Counted from the first letter of the stretch, positions 17,934 to 28,499 are shown. The stretch: DNA of 64,000 nucleotides from Myroides odoratus DSM 2801 (GCF_000243275.1 NZ_CM001437.1:1183050-1247049); one strand, 5' to 3'. Program-made: numbers and translations. The notes: generated by a model not told the origin, from the letters alone.

Positions 17934-20900
17934 TTATATTGCTTTTCTATTGTCATATGAACGAGTATCAATCAACTTATAATAAGGATCAATCCCCACT
18001 TCAGTTGGTTTTTCATCTACAATAATCGTAAACTCATTTTCAATGGCGGTTACTTTTACTTTTTGTAGGTATAGCACTTTCTCTTTACTCTTCGCTTCTT
18101 TTGCTTTGGTAAAAATACCAACCTCAACATAATCAGCTAAAGGCAAAGATTCTATTTTCAAATTCTTATCTCCAGTAAAGACAAGCGGAGTTGCTCCTTG
18201 ATCTGCATATATCTTTTCTCCTTTATCTCCGGCTCTATATTTACTCACATAAGCTTTGATTTTTACTTCATATTTACCTCCATCTAATGGCTTAATTTCA
18301 ACTTTATCCACATAGTTATCATATAACGTAATGGTTTCAAACATATCTTTGACCATGTACTGCAGTGAATCGGGTGTAGCTCCTTTAATATCTTGTACCA
18401 ATTCAGCTGAAATAGTATAAGGAGCTTCTTGGAAGGCTACTTTTTTAACGTATTCTTTCAGTACGCCATTCAATACGGTATCCCCTAAATAATCACTCAT
18501 CGTATAAAATACTAAAGATCCTTTATTATAGTGGATATACTGTTGATCTTCATTATACATCAACGGTTTTTCTTTCTTTCGCTCTCTTGAACGTCCACTC
18601 AAATAACCATCTAATGCACCTTTTAAGAAGCGTTGCATTTGCCCTTTTCCGTATTCTTTTTCCAATACTTTTAGCGAACTGTATTCAGACAAACTTTCCG
18701 AAAGCATCGTTGCGCCTTGTACATTCGCTCCGATCACTTGATGCGCCCACCATTGATGTGCTACTTCGTGTGCTGTTACAGAAAACGGATAATCTACCGC
18801 ATTTTCATCTGTTTCATCCACATCAGCAACAAACCCAATGGTTTCTGAAAATGGAATTGTATTGGCAAAAGATTGAGCAAAACTTCCCATTGTCAGTGGA
18901 AACTCAATGATACGCACTTGTTTATGTTGGTAAGGACTAAAAGCATTGGAGTAATACTCCAACGATTTTTTTACACTTGATACCATACGGTCAATGTTGT
19001 ACTCATGTCCTTTGTGGTAATAGATTTCGATATTAATTCCCTGCCATGTATCTCGTTTTACCTCATAACGCGCAGAATTAAACGCATAGAAGTTCAACAT
19101 TTTTTGATCCATTTTATAGTGGAAATAACGGCGATTTCCCTCCGTCCATTCTTTTTGTAAATACCCCGGTGCAATGGCAATTTGATCTGCAGAAGTACTC
19201 ACTGTAGTTTCAAAGTGAATCCAATCTGCATCATTGCTGATGTAGGTATTTTGCAAAGCACGTTGATCTGTTTGTGCAGCCATACGCTCTTTCGGAGGCA
19301 GGTTATATTTTTTGCGAATTTCATCATCGCTAATTTCCGCGCGATCTGCATATCCTAACCCTGGGAAGTAACTATTATTTAAAAATGTTCCATTGTTCAA
19401 CACAGGTGAATCCGAGCGAATCCATGTATTGGGTCTGTTTTCTACCACAAACTCCAAGGTTCTCGTTTCTCCTGCTTGCATCGGTGTATCAAAACGGTAA
19501 AAGCTAATCCCTTGGGCGGAATCGGTTGACAAAAACGTTCCCCCTTCTAGGACGATTGTATTCTTCAAACTTGGATAATATGACACATATAAACTATCTA
19601 AAGCTTGATCTGTTTTATTTTCAAGTATATAGGTTCCCCTTGCTTGGAAATTGTTTTGTTCTGGATATAAATCGACATCTACCTTTACATCAACGATACG
19701 AGGTAGTGCCATTTTTTCATATTTTTTGTATGTTTTTTCATACGCTACTTGAAGGAGTTCCGTGTCTTTAGATGAATGAAACACATTCAATACCGTATTT
19801 TCATAATACAAATAAGCTCCTAAACTTATAAAACCAGCAAAACAAAGAATTGTTGGTACTACTACAATTGCTTTGGAACGTTTTTTCGCATAATAAAAGC
19901 GCTCTTTCAATCCGCTAAATACACCTCTTCTCCAAAATAATAAAGTCAAACCACTGATACCTCCTACAAACAACAACCAATACAGTGAAAAGATGATGAA
20001 TTTACCGAATTGGGCATTTGACCCGAAACCATCCATATCAGAATACGATGGAGTAGGAATCGAATTGAAGAAGAAAATAGGTTGTTCAATACCAATAGAA
20101 CCGATAGCTGGCCATCCCATTTGAAGGACAAGCAACGCAAAGAATCCAACGATATAGTTTTTAAAGAACGTTTGTACAGCCAATGCCATCAATGCCCAAA
20201 TAACAAACTCTATCCAGTCATACCCCAATAAACTTTGAAAGTACAGGCCGATTTCAAAATGAAAATACCCATGGTAGATTTGAATTGCAATACTCGTCAG
20301 GATAATCACGAAGAACAACATCAATTGCATGGCCAATAAGGCGAAAAACTTAGAAGTAAACAACACCCAGTTAGGCACTGCCGTAGAATCAACCAATAAA
20401 TTCATGCGCGTATTTTCTCCTCTGTGTACGAGTAATCCAGCACCTAAAAACGTCATCATCAAGATAAAGAACGTAAATGTACCTCCAGGAATCATTAACA
20501 TTTGACGGGTCAATGGATAGGTTGGTGTTCCATACATCATCATGGAGAAACTAGCCACCAAAATCATAAACATAATCCCCACACCGATCAAAATCCAAAA
20601 CACGCGATTGCGTGCCAAAAACTTGAAGTCTAATTTCGCAAAAGCAAAGACATTACTCCAGTTTATTTTTGTTGAGAAATTGTAGTTTACTTTTGGCAGT
20701 TCAATTTTAAAGATTCCCCCAAAATTATTTTTAACCAGACGCTCACCTTTGTCTTTTCGCTTCCATGAAAAAGTTGCCGGTTGTTGGGCGAATTTAAATA
20801 CACTTCCCAAAACAATAAGCGATACTAACGAAACACCCAACCACAATAAACGATTGATGATATAGTATTTTTCTAGCGGTAAATTATTGACATTTAATTC

Positions 20901-21590
20901 CTCAACACTCCAATATTGTATGTAATAATAGATCGCTTGTCCTCCATTGGGATCGAATAAAGCACCAAATTCTCTGTAATCTACATCCGCAGCAATACTA
21001 TTTACGATTCCTTGTAGAATCATAATGATGATAATCGTTACGAATCCTGCGTAAATACTACGAGTCAGTGTTACTACAGTAAAAATAATAGCCCCCATAA
21101 ATAACATATTGGGAATTAAATTAAAGAGATACACTTGAATATAATTCCACCACAAATTAGGTCCTAATAATTCTGGAGTAGCCCAAGGCACAAGCGTTGC
21201 CATATAACTACCAATTCCCATCATGACACTTATTGACAGGGTTACAAGAAAAGAGCTTGCGAACTTACCTGTTAAATACTGCCATTTTGAAAAGGGATAA
21301 GAATATAGAATATGATGTACATTATACTTATAATCGCGATAAATCGACATTCCTATAATGGAGGGAAATAAAAAATACAACAACGTATTGAACGAATTCA
21401 ACAGGGAGTTTAGCGCATAAGCAGAATTCATTTGCAACAGCGATGCTGATGTATTTCGAACTGCATCGAAAACACCAATGGTTGACATCATCGACAAGAA
21501 GCTTATTGCAAAAAAGATAGCTAAGTATAGATAAAATACCCAGCTCTTAAACCAACGTTTAAGTTCAAAAGTAAAAACTGTTTTAAACAT
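17934..21590 (-). CDS. ABC-2 permease fused to an M1-family metallopeptidase
   Basis: 1218 residues. The N-terminal half is an ABC-2-type permease with two sets of membrane helices (about 15-265 and 325-600), beginning MFKTVFTFELKRWFKSW. The C-terminal half (about 640-1218) is an M1 aminopeptidase-like domain with HEVAHQWW (zinc HExxH, about residue 930) and the downstream zinc glutamate in SESLSEYSSL. The canonical GAMEN exopeptidase motif is replaced by GSFAQSFANT, so the peptidase may not act as a classical aminopeptidase. It starts 3 bp after its ATPase gene and forms one exporter with it. The peptidase probably faces the periplasm. Such permease-M1 fusions recur in Bacteroidetes; the substrate is unknown. 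Confidence 0.88.
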   Translation of the reverse strand: MFKTVFTFELKRWFKSWVFYLYLAIFFAISFLSMMSTIGVFDAVRNTSASLLQMNSAYALNSLLNSFNTLLYFLFPSIIGMSIYRDYKYNVHHILYSYPFSKWQYLTGKFASSFLVTLSISVMMGIGSYMATLVPWATPELLGPNLWWNYIQVYLFNLIPNMLFMGAIIFTVVTLTRSIYAGFVTIIIIMILQGIVNSIAADVDYREFGALFDPNGGQAIYYYIQYWSVEELNVNNLPLEKYYIINRLLWLGVSLVSLIVLGSVFKFAQQPATFSWKRKDKGERLVKNNFGGIFKIELPKVNYNFSTKINWSNVFAFAKLDFKFLARNRVFWILIGVGIMFMILVASFSMMMYGTPTYPLTRQMLMIPGGTFTFFILMMTFLGAGLLVHRGENTRMNLLVDSTAVPNWVLFTSKFFALLAMQLMLFFVIILTSIAIQIYHGYFHFEIGLYFQSLLGYDWIEFVIWALMALAVQTFFKNYIVGFFALLVLQMGWPAIGSIGIEQPIFFFNSIPTPSYSDMDGFGSNAQFGKFIIFSLYWLLFVGGISGLTLLFWRRGVFSGLKERFYYAKKRSKAIVVVPTILCFAGFISLGAYLYYENTVLNVFHSSKDTELLQVAYEKTYKKYEKMALPRIVDVKVDVDLYPEQNNFQARGTYILENKTDQALDSLYVSYYPSLKNTIVLEGGTFLSTDSAQGISFYRFDTPMQAGETRTLEFVVENRPNTWIRSDSPVLNNGTFLNNSYFPGLGYADRAEISDDEIRKKYNLPPKERMAAQTDQRALQNTYISNDADWIHFETTVSTSADQIAIAPGYLQKEWTEGNRRYFHYKMDQKMLNFYAFNSARYEVKRDTWQGINIEIYYHKGHEYNIDRMVSSVKKSLEYYSNAFSPYQHKQVRIIEFPLTMGSFAQSFANTIPFSETIGFVADVDETDENAVDYPFSVTAHEVAHQWWAHQVIGANVQGATMLSESLSEYSSLKVLEKEYGKGQMQRFLKGALDGYLSGRSRERKKEKPLMYNEDQQYIHYNKGSLVFYTMSDYLGDTVLNGVLKEYVKKVAFQEAPYTISAELVQDIKGATPDSLQYMVKDMFETITLYDNYVDKVEIKPLDGGKYEVKIKAYVSKYRAGDKGEKIYADQGATPLVFTGDKNLKIESLPLADYVEVGIFTKAKEAKSKEKVLYLQKVKVTAIENEFTIIVDEKPTEVGIDPYYKLIDTRSYDNRKAI

Positions 21591-21593
21591 CCC

Positions 21594-22466
21594 TTAATCG
21601 TTTTTTAATGCAACAAAATAAACATCCTCCAAGTTAGGTTTTGCAAGTTCAAAACCTTCATTGGCTAAAGAATCTTTCGCATGAACACGAATTTTAAGGC
21701 GGTTTTCTTGGTTGTATTTTCCAGATAAAATACTCAGTTGTTGGTATTGTTCCAACTCCTCTCTATTGATTTCTTTCATCCAAATCTGACCTTCCAATTT
21801 TTGTTCTGCTTCTTTTGGTGTACTTCTTTCCAAGAGATGTCCCCCATTTAAAATTGCCATTTCGTGGCATAATTCATTCACGTCATCAACAATATGCGTA
21901 GAGAAGATCACGATGTTGTTTGTTCCAATTTCACGGAGCACATTTAAGAAACGATGACGTTCAGCTGGGTCTAATCCTGCTGTTGGTTCATCTACAATAA
22001 TTAGTTTAGGGTCATTTAACAACAATTGAGCAATACCAAAACGCTGTTTCATTCCTCCAGAATATCCACTTACGCTTTTGCGTCTTACTTCATATAAATT
22101 AGTTACTTCTAATACTCGATTCACAATTTCACGGCGTTCTGAAGCATTGGAAATTCCTTTTAAACGCGCAAAATAATCCAATAAATCCACGGCAGACATA
22201 TTGGGATACACACCAAAGTCTTGCGGTAAATACCCTAAAACTTTACGAAATTCATTTTGCTGTTCTAAGATATTTATATCGCCAAATCGAATACTTCCTG
22301 TATCTGGCTTTTGTAGTGTAGCTATTGTTCGCATTATGGTTGATTTTCCTGCTCCATTAGGCCCTAATAAACCAAACATCCCTGGTCCTATTTCTATTGA
22401 TAAATCATCTAACGCTTTTACCCCATTTTTATAGGTCTTACTTAAATTTTCAATAACTAATTTCAT
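21594..22466 (-). CDS. ABC transporter ATP-binding protein
   Basis: 290 residues. Walker A is GLLGPNGAGKST, the signature is SGYSGGMKQRFGIAQ, Walker B is LIIVDEPTAGLDP, and the H-loop is IFSTHIVDD. I start at ATG 22466 (MKLVIENLSKTYKNG) because the 38-codon upstream extension is not typical of the family. It drives the ABC-2/M1 fusion encoded 3 bp downstream. Confidence 0.93.
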   Translation of the reverse strand: MKLVIENLSKTYKNGVKALDDLSIEIGPGMFGLLGPNGAGKSTIMRTIATLQKPDTGSIRFGDINILEQQNEFRKVLGYLPQDFGVYPNMSAVDLLDYFARLKGISNASERREIVNRVLEVTNLYEVRRKSVSGYSGGMKQRFGIAQLLLNDPKLIIVDEPTAGLDPAERHRFLNVLREIGTNNIVIFSTHIVDDVNELCHEMAILNGGHLLERSTPKEAEQKLEGQIWMKEINREELEQYQQLSILSGKYNQENRLKIRVHAKDSLANEGFELAKPNLEDVYFVALKND

Positions 22467-22627
22467 ACTTCTATTTTTTTGGTTTACGCTATAAGTATCC
22501 CGATTTACTCTTTTGTTACACAACACGCTAACATATTCTTCTCTCTTCATCCTGAGTCCTATTTTTCTTCCTCTACTCAAACTACAATCCCTTGATGCTT
22601 TATACCCTTTACTTGAATTAAAATTTT

Positions 22628-22635
22628 TAATTTTG
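22628..22635 (+). promoter_or_regulatory. -7 element (TAATTTTG) for the SulP gene
   Basis: A consensus TAnnTTTG box 20 bp before the ATG; no well-spaced -33 TTG was found. Confidence 0.5.
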
Positions 22636-22655
22636 TCGTCTTATTTAGAATCACG

Positions 22656-24185
22656 ATGATGCATCCTTTCTTGTCTATTCCGGCATTAAAAAAAATAAAT
22701 TTTAAAAATGAGATTCTCGCCGGTTTAACCGTTGCGATGACCATGATTCCTGAATCACTATCTTTTGCTATCCTTGCAGGATTAACTCCTTTAACGGGGC
22801 TATATGCTGCTTTTTTAATGGGGATTATTACGGCCATCTTTGGAGGAAGACCAGGTATGGTTTCAGGAGGTGCTGGAGCAACTGTAGTGGTATTAATTGC
22901 CTTAGCTTCCCTCTATGGCGTAGAATATCTATTTGCTGCTGTAGTCTTAGCGGGTTGCATCCAATTTCTTGTTGGAGCTTGTAAATTAGGTCGATTTGTT
23001 CGACTCATTCCTCAACCTGTGATGTATGGTTTTTTAAATGGATTAGCTGTTATTATCTTCTTGGCTCAAGTAGCGCAATTTAAAGTTACAACAGCAGATT
23101 CAACAACTTGGTTAACGGGAACATCCCTGTATCTCATGCTAGGGTTAACAGCTTTAACTATTGGTATTGTTTGGTTTTTTCCCAAACTAACAAAAAAGAT
23201 TCCAGCCTCCCTCGTTGCTATTGTGGTAGTTACCTTATTCGTTTTCTTTCTTCAAATTGACACGAAAAAAGTCATCGATATTGCAACCGTTAGTGGTTCT
23301 TTTCCTAGTTTTCACTTGCCTCTTGTTCCTTTTACTTGGGAAACTCTACAGATTATCCTCCCTTTCTCATTGGTTATGGCTGGTGTTGGATTAATTGAAT
23401 CCCTCCTAACCTTAAATATTGTAGATGAAATAACCAATACCAAAGGCGACAGCAATAGAGAAGCTATGGCACAAGGTGGAGCAAATATTGTCAATGGATT
23501 TTTTGGAGGCATGGGTGGTTGTGCGATGATTGCGCAAACCTTAGTTAATATCGGAGCTGGTGCAAGAACCCGAATTGCCGGTATTATCGGAGCTTTAACC
23601 ATTCTTTTCATTATTCTTATTGGTGGGCCAGTCATCGAACAAATTCCGATGGCGACTCTTGTAGGTGTTATGATGGTCGTTGCCATCTCTACTTTTGAGT
23701 GGGTTTCGTTTCGCTTAATTACCAAAATGCCAAAGGCTGATATCTTTACCCTTTTTCTAGTGACAGCCATCATTATTTTCTCTCATAATTTAGCTTTAGC
23801 CGTCTTGGTAGGTGTCATTGTTTCAGCATTAATCTTTGCTTGGGATAATGCCAAACGCATTCGCGCTAGAAAGTCATTCGATCAACAAGGCAATAAAATT
23901 TATGCCATTTATGGTCCTCTATTTTTTGGCAGTACAACCTCTTTCTCAGAAAAATTCACTCCTCAAGAAGACCCTAACAAAATCATTATTGATTTCAAAG
24001 AATCACATATCGCAGATATGTCAGCCCTAGAAATCCTCAAAAAAATAATTGTCAAATACCAAGAGCTAAACAAACAAGTAATCTTGCGCAATCTTAGAGC
24101 AGATAGTATACGCTTGCTTGAAAACAGTAAATCCTTTCATCAAATTGAGATTGAACAAGAGGAAAATCAAGAAGAGTTAGTTTAA
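22656..24185 (+). CDS. SulP-family inorganic anion transporter
   Basis: 509 residues. The membrane domain has the SulP signatures NEILAGLTVAMTMIPESLSF, LTGLYAAFLMG and GGRPGMVSGGAGATVV, with about 12-14 helices. The C-terminus (about 400-500) is a STAS-like domain (IIDFKESHIADMSALEILKKI). SulP proteins move sulfate, bicarbonate or other anions, often with Na+ or H+; the substrate here cannot be assigned. It is convergent with a cysteine-synthase-like gene, which would suit sulfate, but that is only suggestive. ATG codons at 22656 and 22659 are equivalent candidates. Confidence 0.9.
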   Translation: MMHPFLSIPALKKINFKNEILAGLTVAMTMIPESLSFAILAGLTPLTGLYAAFLMGIITAIFGGRPGMVSGGAGATVVVLIALASLYGVEYLFAAVVLAGCIQFLVGACKLGRFVRLIPQPVMYGFLNGLAVIIFLAQVAQFKVTTADSTTWLTGTSLYLMLGLTALTIGIVWFFPKLTKKIPASLVAIVVVTLFVFFLQIDTKKVIDIATVSGSFPSFHLPLVPFTWETLQIILPFSLVMAGVGLIESLLTLNIVDEITNTKGDSNREAMAQGGANIVNGFFGGMGGCAMIAQTLVNIGAGARTRIAGIIGALTILFIILIGGPVIEQIPMATLVGVMMVVAISTFEWVSFRLITKMPKADIFTLFLVTAIIIFSHNLALAVLVGVIVSALIFAWDNAKRIRARKSFDQQGNKIYAIYGPLFFGSTTSFSEKFTPQEDPNKIIIDFKESHIADMSALEILKKIIVKYQELNKQVILRNLRADSIRLLENSKSFHQIEIEQEENQEELV

Positions 24186-24462
24186 ACGTAATGACTAACG
24201 AAAAAAACGACTGTTTTAATTTAAAAAACTTAATTTAATTCTTCAAACAGAGAATAATAAAGAATACTATAATTATTTAACAAAAACATCAAGCATAAAA
24301 TCATTTATTAGATTTTTTTACATACATTTGTTTACTAATAATTTAGAATAACTGAAAATCAAGTACATATTTGTGCTTTATCTTATAACTAAGGAAAAAT
24401 TAAAAATCCAGCTAGTTTTAGACTACTACGGATTCTTTCTGATAACCCCTTAATCTGAAAGA
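24186..24462. other. AT-rich intergenic region without a recognised gene
   Basis: I see no convincing ORF. A TACATTTG box at 24323-24330 on the plus strand followed by a terminator at 24463-24496 leaves room for a small RNA of about 160 nt, but no -33 element is present. Confidence 0.3.
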
Positions 24463-24496
24463 AAAAAAGGCTGTTTGTTACCCAAACAGCCTTTTC
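24463..24496. terminator. Terminator after the cysteine-synthase-like gene
   Basis: GGCTGTTTG/CAAACAGCC (24469-24477, 24483-24491) with A-run and T-run flanks, usable in both directions. Confidence 0.88.
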
Positions 24497-24502
24497 TACT
24501 TT

Positions 24503-25537
24503 TTACTTGATGTAGTTTATTTCATTTTTAGGTTCACTCTCATCGAGAAACCCTTGTTGACGCATCCAATCATCACTATAGATTTTACTCATATAACGAG
24601 ATCCATGATCAGGAAATAGTAATACTACTACGCTATTTTCATCAAACATTCCTTGTTCTGCATATAAACGTGTCGCTTGTAAAACTGCTCCCGAAGTATA
24701 TCCTAAGAACAACCCTTCTGTACGAGCTAATTCTCTAGCTACTAAAGCAGCATCTTTATCAGTTACCTTAACAAATTGGTCAATCACAGCAAAATCAGTA
24801 GCCGATGGAATCAAGTTTTTCCCTAACCCTTCAATTTTATAAGGTGCTATTTCATTTGGATCTAACTCTCCTGTTTCGTGGTACTTTTTCAAAACAGATC
24901 CATAAGCATCTACTCCCAAGATTTGAATCGCTGGATTTTTCTCTTTCAGATAACGAGCAGTTCCTGAAATCGTTCCTCCCGTTCCTGAACAACAAACAAA
25001 ATGAGTGATTTTTCCTTTTGTTTGTTCCCAAATTTCTGGTCCAGTAGATAGATAATGTGCTTCTGTATTTAATTCATTGAAATACTGATTAATATAAATT
25101 GACCCAGGTGTTTCTTCATGCACTCTTTTTGCTACTTCATAATAAGATCTTGGATCATCAGCCGCCACGTTAGCTGGGCAAACATATACCTTTGCTCCCA
25201 TCGCTCGCAACATATCAATCTTATCTGGTGATGATTTATCACTCACTGAAAGGATACATTTATATCCTTTAATTGCACTAATCATCGCAATACTAAAACC
25301 TGTATTTCCAGAAGTCGTTTCTACAATTGTTCCACCCGGTTTTAAAATTCCTTTTTTCTCTGCAGTTTCAATGATATGCAAGGCAATTCTATCTTTTGCT
25401 GAATGTCCTGCATTAAAAGCCTCTACTTTTCCGTAAAAATGTCCTTTTAATGAAGCGGTCACTTTGTCCAATTTCACTAAAGGTGTATCTCCTACTAAGG
25501 AGATTACATTATCAAAAGCTTGGATTTCTTCTTTCAT
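24503..25537 (-). CDS. PLP-dependent cysteine synthase / cystathionine beta-synthase-like enzyme
   Basis: 344 residues, fold-type II PLP enzyme. The Schiff-base lysine is in [10 protein letters not shown] (about residue 48), the substrate loop is [13 protein letters not shown] and the phosphate loop is [16 protein letters not shown]. The sequence order matches the CBS catalytic core, but the protein lacks the C-terminal CBS-domain pair and the N-terminal haem region of human CBS. It is therefore an O-acetylserine sulfhydrylase or a short CBS, making cysteine or cystathionine. It has its own terminator and lies 69 bp downstream of the oligopeptidase B gene on the same strand. Confidence 0.87.
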   Translation of the reverse strand: MKEEIQAFDNVISLVGDTPLVKLDKVTASLKGHFYGKVEAFNAGHSAKDRIALHIIETAEKKGILKPGGTIVETTSGNTGFSIAMISAIKGYKCILSVSDKSSPDKIDMLRAMGAKVYVCPANVAADDPRSYYEVAKRVHEETPGSIYINQYFNELNTEAHYLSTGPEIWEQTKGKITHFVCCSGTGGTISGTARYLKEKNPAIQILGVDAYGSVLKKYHETGELDPNEIAPYKIEGLGKNLIPSATDFAVIDQFVKVTDKDAALVARELARTEGLFLGYTSGAVLQATRLYAEQGMFDENSVVVLLFPDHGSRYMSKIYSDDWMRQQGFLDESEPKNEINYIK

Positions 25538-25606
25538 CTTTTTTGATTTTTAATGGGGTATTGCGCACAGAAATTGAGCGCAATACCTATACTAATTTAA
25601 TTCTTT

Positions 25607-27667
25607 TTACTGTTTAATTCCGACTAAATCGAACATGAAAGCAAACTCTTTCGCCACTTCTTTTAAGGATTCAAATCGTCCTGAAGCACCTCCATGTCCT
25701 GTATCCATATTGATATCAAAATACAATTGGTTGTCATTGGTTTTGGTATCTCTTAATTTAGCTACCCATTTAGCTGGTTCCCAATATTGCACTTGCGAAT
25801 CATGTAAGCCTGTTGAGATATACATATGAGGATAATCTTGTGCTTTTACATTATCATAAGGAGAATAAGACAACATATACTCATAGTATTCTTTTTCATT
25901 TGGATTTCCCCATTCGTCATATTCACCAGTAGTTAATGGAATACTGTCATCTAACATTGTGGTTACTACATCTACAAAAGGAACTTGTGCAATTATCCCT
26001 TGGTATAAATCTGGTCGTTCATTTGCGATTACGCCCATCAATAAACCACCTGCAGAACCACCCTCTGCAAATAAATATTCTTTGGAGGTATATCCTTGTT
26101 CAATTACATGAGTTGAACAAGCAATAAAGTCCGTAAACGTATTTTTCTTCACTAATAATTTTCCGTCTTCATACCAATCGCGCCCCATATCTTCTCCACC
26201 GCGAACATGCGCAATAGCGTAAACAAAACCGCGATCAAGTAGGCTCAATCTCGTAGTAGAAAAATAAGGTTCCATTGTAATTCCATACGATCCATACGCA
26301 TACAATAAAAATGGATTATTCCCTTTGCGTTCCATTCCTTTTTTATACACCATTGATATCGGAATTTTAACTCCATCTTTTGCTGTAGCCCAAATTCGCT
26401 CTTCTACGTAGTTATGCTTATCGAAATCTCCCAATACCTCTTGTTCTTTCAAGATTTCTTTCTCTTGGGTACGCATATTAAAATCAATTACCGAAGACGG
26501 TGTATTTAACGATTGATACACAAAGCGGAAATTTTCTGTTTCAAAATCAGCATTAATTTGTGCTTGTGCATTATATGTTTCGCTTTCAAAAGGCAAATAA
26601 TACGCTTGTTCGCCTTCTTTCCAAGGTTGAATTTTGATATGAGGAAGTCCATTAGAACGTTCTGAAATCACCAAGTAATCTTTAAAAATATCAACCCCTT
26701 CTAGCAATACATCTTCACGATGTGGAATCAGTTCAGTCCAATGTTCAGTTGCAGTTTGTGTTTCTGGGCAAGACATTAATTTAAAATTATCTGCATCATC
26801 CTTATTCGTCAGAATATAAAAGCGGTCGTCATAATGCGAAATCCCATACTCTACTCCTCTTTCTCTTTTTTGGAAAATTCTAAATTCACCTTGTGGATTA
26901 TTCGCCTCTAAGATTTGATATTCGCTAGTTAACGTGCTTTCACTTCCAATAACAAGGAATTTTCTAGATTTCTCCTTGTAAATAAAAGTATCAAAAGTAT
27001 CATCCGTTTCGTGGTACACTAAGACATCTGCTGTCATTGGCGTACCAATCACGTGCTTATAAATTTTATCTGAACGCAAGGTAACTGCATCTTTTCGGGA
27101 ATAAAACAACGTTTTATTATCACTGGCCCACGTAGATGCTCCCGTTGTATTGGTAATTGCTACATCTAAAACCTCTCCTGTAAGAAGATTTTTCACCTGT
27201 AATGTATATTCTCTTCGAGATACGGTATCCACACCATAAGCCACCCATTGATTATCTTCAGATACGGTAATTCCTCTTAAATGAAAATAAGCATATGGTG
27301 CAGCCATTACATTACAGTCGAACATAATTTCTTCTTCTGCCTCTAAGCTTCCTTTTTTACGGGAATGAATAGGGTAATCTTTTCCTTGCTCAAAACGCGT
27401 AATATAATAATAGCCATTGTAGAAATAAGGCACAGATGAATCATCTTCTTTAATTCTGTTTTTCATTTCTGAGAACAAGCGCTCTTGTAAGTCTTTCGTA
27501 TGGGCTGTCGAGGCTTGGTAATAGGCTTTCTCAGCTTCTAAATAAGCTAGTACTTCTTTATCTTCTCTGTCGTTTAACCAAAAATAATTATCAATACGCA
27601 CTTGGTTATGTGCTTTTAGTTCATGAGGTATTTTTTTAGCTACAGGAGCTTGAATAGATTCGTTCAT
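25607..27667 (-). CDS. ptrB: Oligopeptidase B (S9A serine peptidase)
   Basis: 686 residues, the usual length for oligopeptidase B. The N-terminal part is the beta-propeller lid (YFWLNDREDKEVLAYLEAE at the start); the C-terminal part is the alpha/beta-hydrolase with the nucleophile in AEGGSAGGLLMG (about residue 530), the downstream acid in STGLHDSQVQYWEP and the catalytic His in MDTGHGGASGRF. It cleaves short peptides after basic residues. No signal peptide is present, so it is cytoplasmic. Confidence 0.93.
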   Translation of the reverse strand: MNESIQAPVAKKIPHELKAHNQVRIDNYFWLNDREDKEVLAYLEAEKAYYQASTAHTKDLQERLFSEMKNRIKEDDSSVPYFYNGYYYITRFEQGKDYPIHSRKKGSLEAEEEIMFDCNVMAAPYAYFHLRGITVSEDNQWVAYGVDTVSRREYTLQVKNLLTGEVLDVAITNTTGASTWASDNKTLFYSRKDAVTLRSDKIYKHVIGTPMTADVLVYHETDDTFDTFIYKEKSRKFLVIGSESTLTSEYQILEANNPQGEFRIFQKRERGVEYGISHYDDRFYILTNKDDADNFKLMSCPETQTATEHWTELIPHREDVLLEGVDIFKDYLVISERSNGLPHIKIQPWKEGEQAYYLPFESETYNAQAQINADFETENFRFVYQSLNTPSSVIDFNMRTQEKEILKEQEVLGDFDKHNYVEERIWATAKDGVKIPISMVYKKGMERKGNNPFLLYAYGSYGITMEPYFSTTRLSLLDRGFVYAIAHVRGGEDMGRDWYEDGKLLVKKNTFTDFIACSTHVIEQGYTSKEYLFAEGGSAGGLLMGVIANERPDLYQGIIAQVPFVDVVTTMLDDSIPLTTGEYDEWGNPNEKEYYEYMLSYSPYDNVKAQDYPHMYISTGLHDSQVQYWEPAKWVAKLRDTKTNDNQLYFDINMDTGHGGASGRFESLKEVAKEFAFMFDLVGIKQ

Positions 27668-27757
27668 TTCTTTGATTTAAAATACAAAAATACGTGTTTT
27701 TCAGGGGGAAGACTAGGATTTACATCATAGTTTTAGAGCCTCCCACTGCAATATATC

Positions 27758-28375
27758 CTACAATTTAGCTTGTAATTTCTCTTTAGCTGTCGCGAGCCAT
27801 TCCTCTCGTAATAAGCCAAAAATGGCACTATCTCTACGAGTACCATCCGTTCTGATTTTATTTTTTCGCAAAATGCCTTCTTGTTTACACCCTAAACTAA
27901 GAATAGCCGCTATGCTGCGTTGATTTTCATTGTCTGCTTCAAATTCGACACGCTCAAAACGAAGTTTTTCAAATAAAAACTCAAATAACAAGTATTTACA
28001 ATTCTTATTTACTCCTGTACCTTGAGCAGATTTACTATACCAAGTATAGCCAATCGCGCTAACTTTATTGCGTACATCAACGCGATAATAACGAGTAGAA
28101 CCCACAAATTTCTGCTGTTCTTTGTCCCATACGACAAAAGCATATCCTTGCTTTTCTTTGCGCATGGCCAACGCAGATTTTACATATTTAATCATGTTTT
28201 CGTTATCTGTTGGTTTATCAGAGGAAAAATACCAGATATCGGATTCATTTAGTGCATAATACAGTAAATCAACGAGGTGTTTTTCACTTAAAGGAATGAG
28301 CTTTACACGATCATTCTCTAAAACATACTCTTTTGTAAAATCAAAAGTAGCAGGAATTTCAAGAGTTGAAGTCAT
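27758..28375 (-). CDS. GNAT-family N-acetyltransferase (RimJ/RimL-like)
   Basis: 205 residues. It has the layout of the RimJ/RimL-type GNAT fold: LENDRVKLIPLSEKHL at the N-terminus, VGSTRYYRVDVRNK before the acetyl-CoA region, and FERVEFEADNENQRSIAAI ... GCKQEGILRKNKI at the C-terminus. It would transfer an acetyl group to an amine; the acceptor is unknown. It stands alone between a peptidase gene and a flavin reductase gene. Confidence 0.85.
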   Translation of the reverse strand: MTSTLEIPATFDFTKEYVLENDRVKLIPLSEKHLVDLLYYALNESDIWYFSSDKPTDNENMIKYVKSALAMRKEKQGYAFVVWDKEQQKFVGSTRYYRVDVRNKVSAIGYTWYSKSAQGTGVNKNCKYLLFEFLFEKLRFERVEFEADNENQRSIAAILSLGCKQEGILRKNKIRTDGTRRDSAIFGLLREEWLATAKEKLQAKL

Positions 28376-28462
28376 AGATTGTTTGGTTAAGTTTTACCCG
28401 TATTTAACTCAAAGATATTCATACTTTTTGGGCTAAGTACGAACCTTTAACAGCATACTAAC

Positions 28463-28495
28463 AAAAAAGAGATAGCGAATGGACTATCTCTTTCT
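28463..28495 (-). terminator. Terminator of the acetyltransferase/flavin-reductase pair
   Basis: AGAGATAG/CTATCTCT stem around an 8-nt loop, with a T-run on the minus strand. Confidence 0.8.
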
Positions 28496-28499
28496 TCTT

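Noticed and set aside
22467..22580. 38-codon upstream extension of the ABC ATPase
   Set aside because: Not part of the family fold; ATG 22466 begins the conserved MKLVIENLSKTY.
23312..23773. 153-codon minus-strand ORF inside the SulP gene, and similar long antisense frames in the RND and PPIase genes
   Set aside because: Shadows of strongly conserved plus- or minus-strand genes; no start context and no plausible protein.
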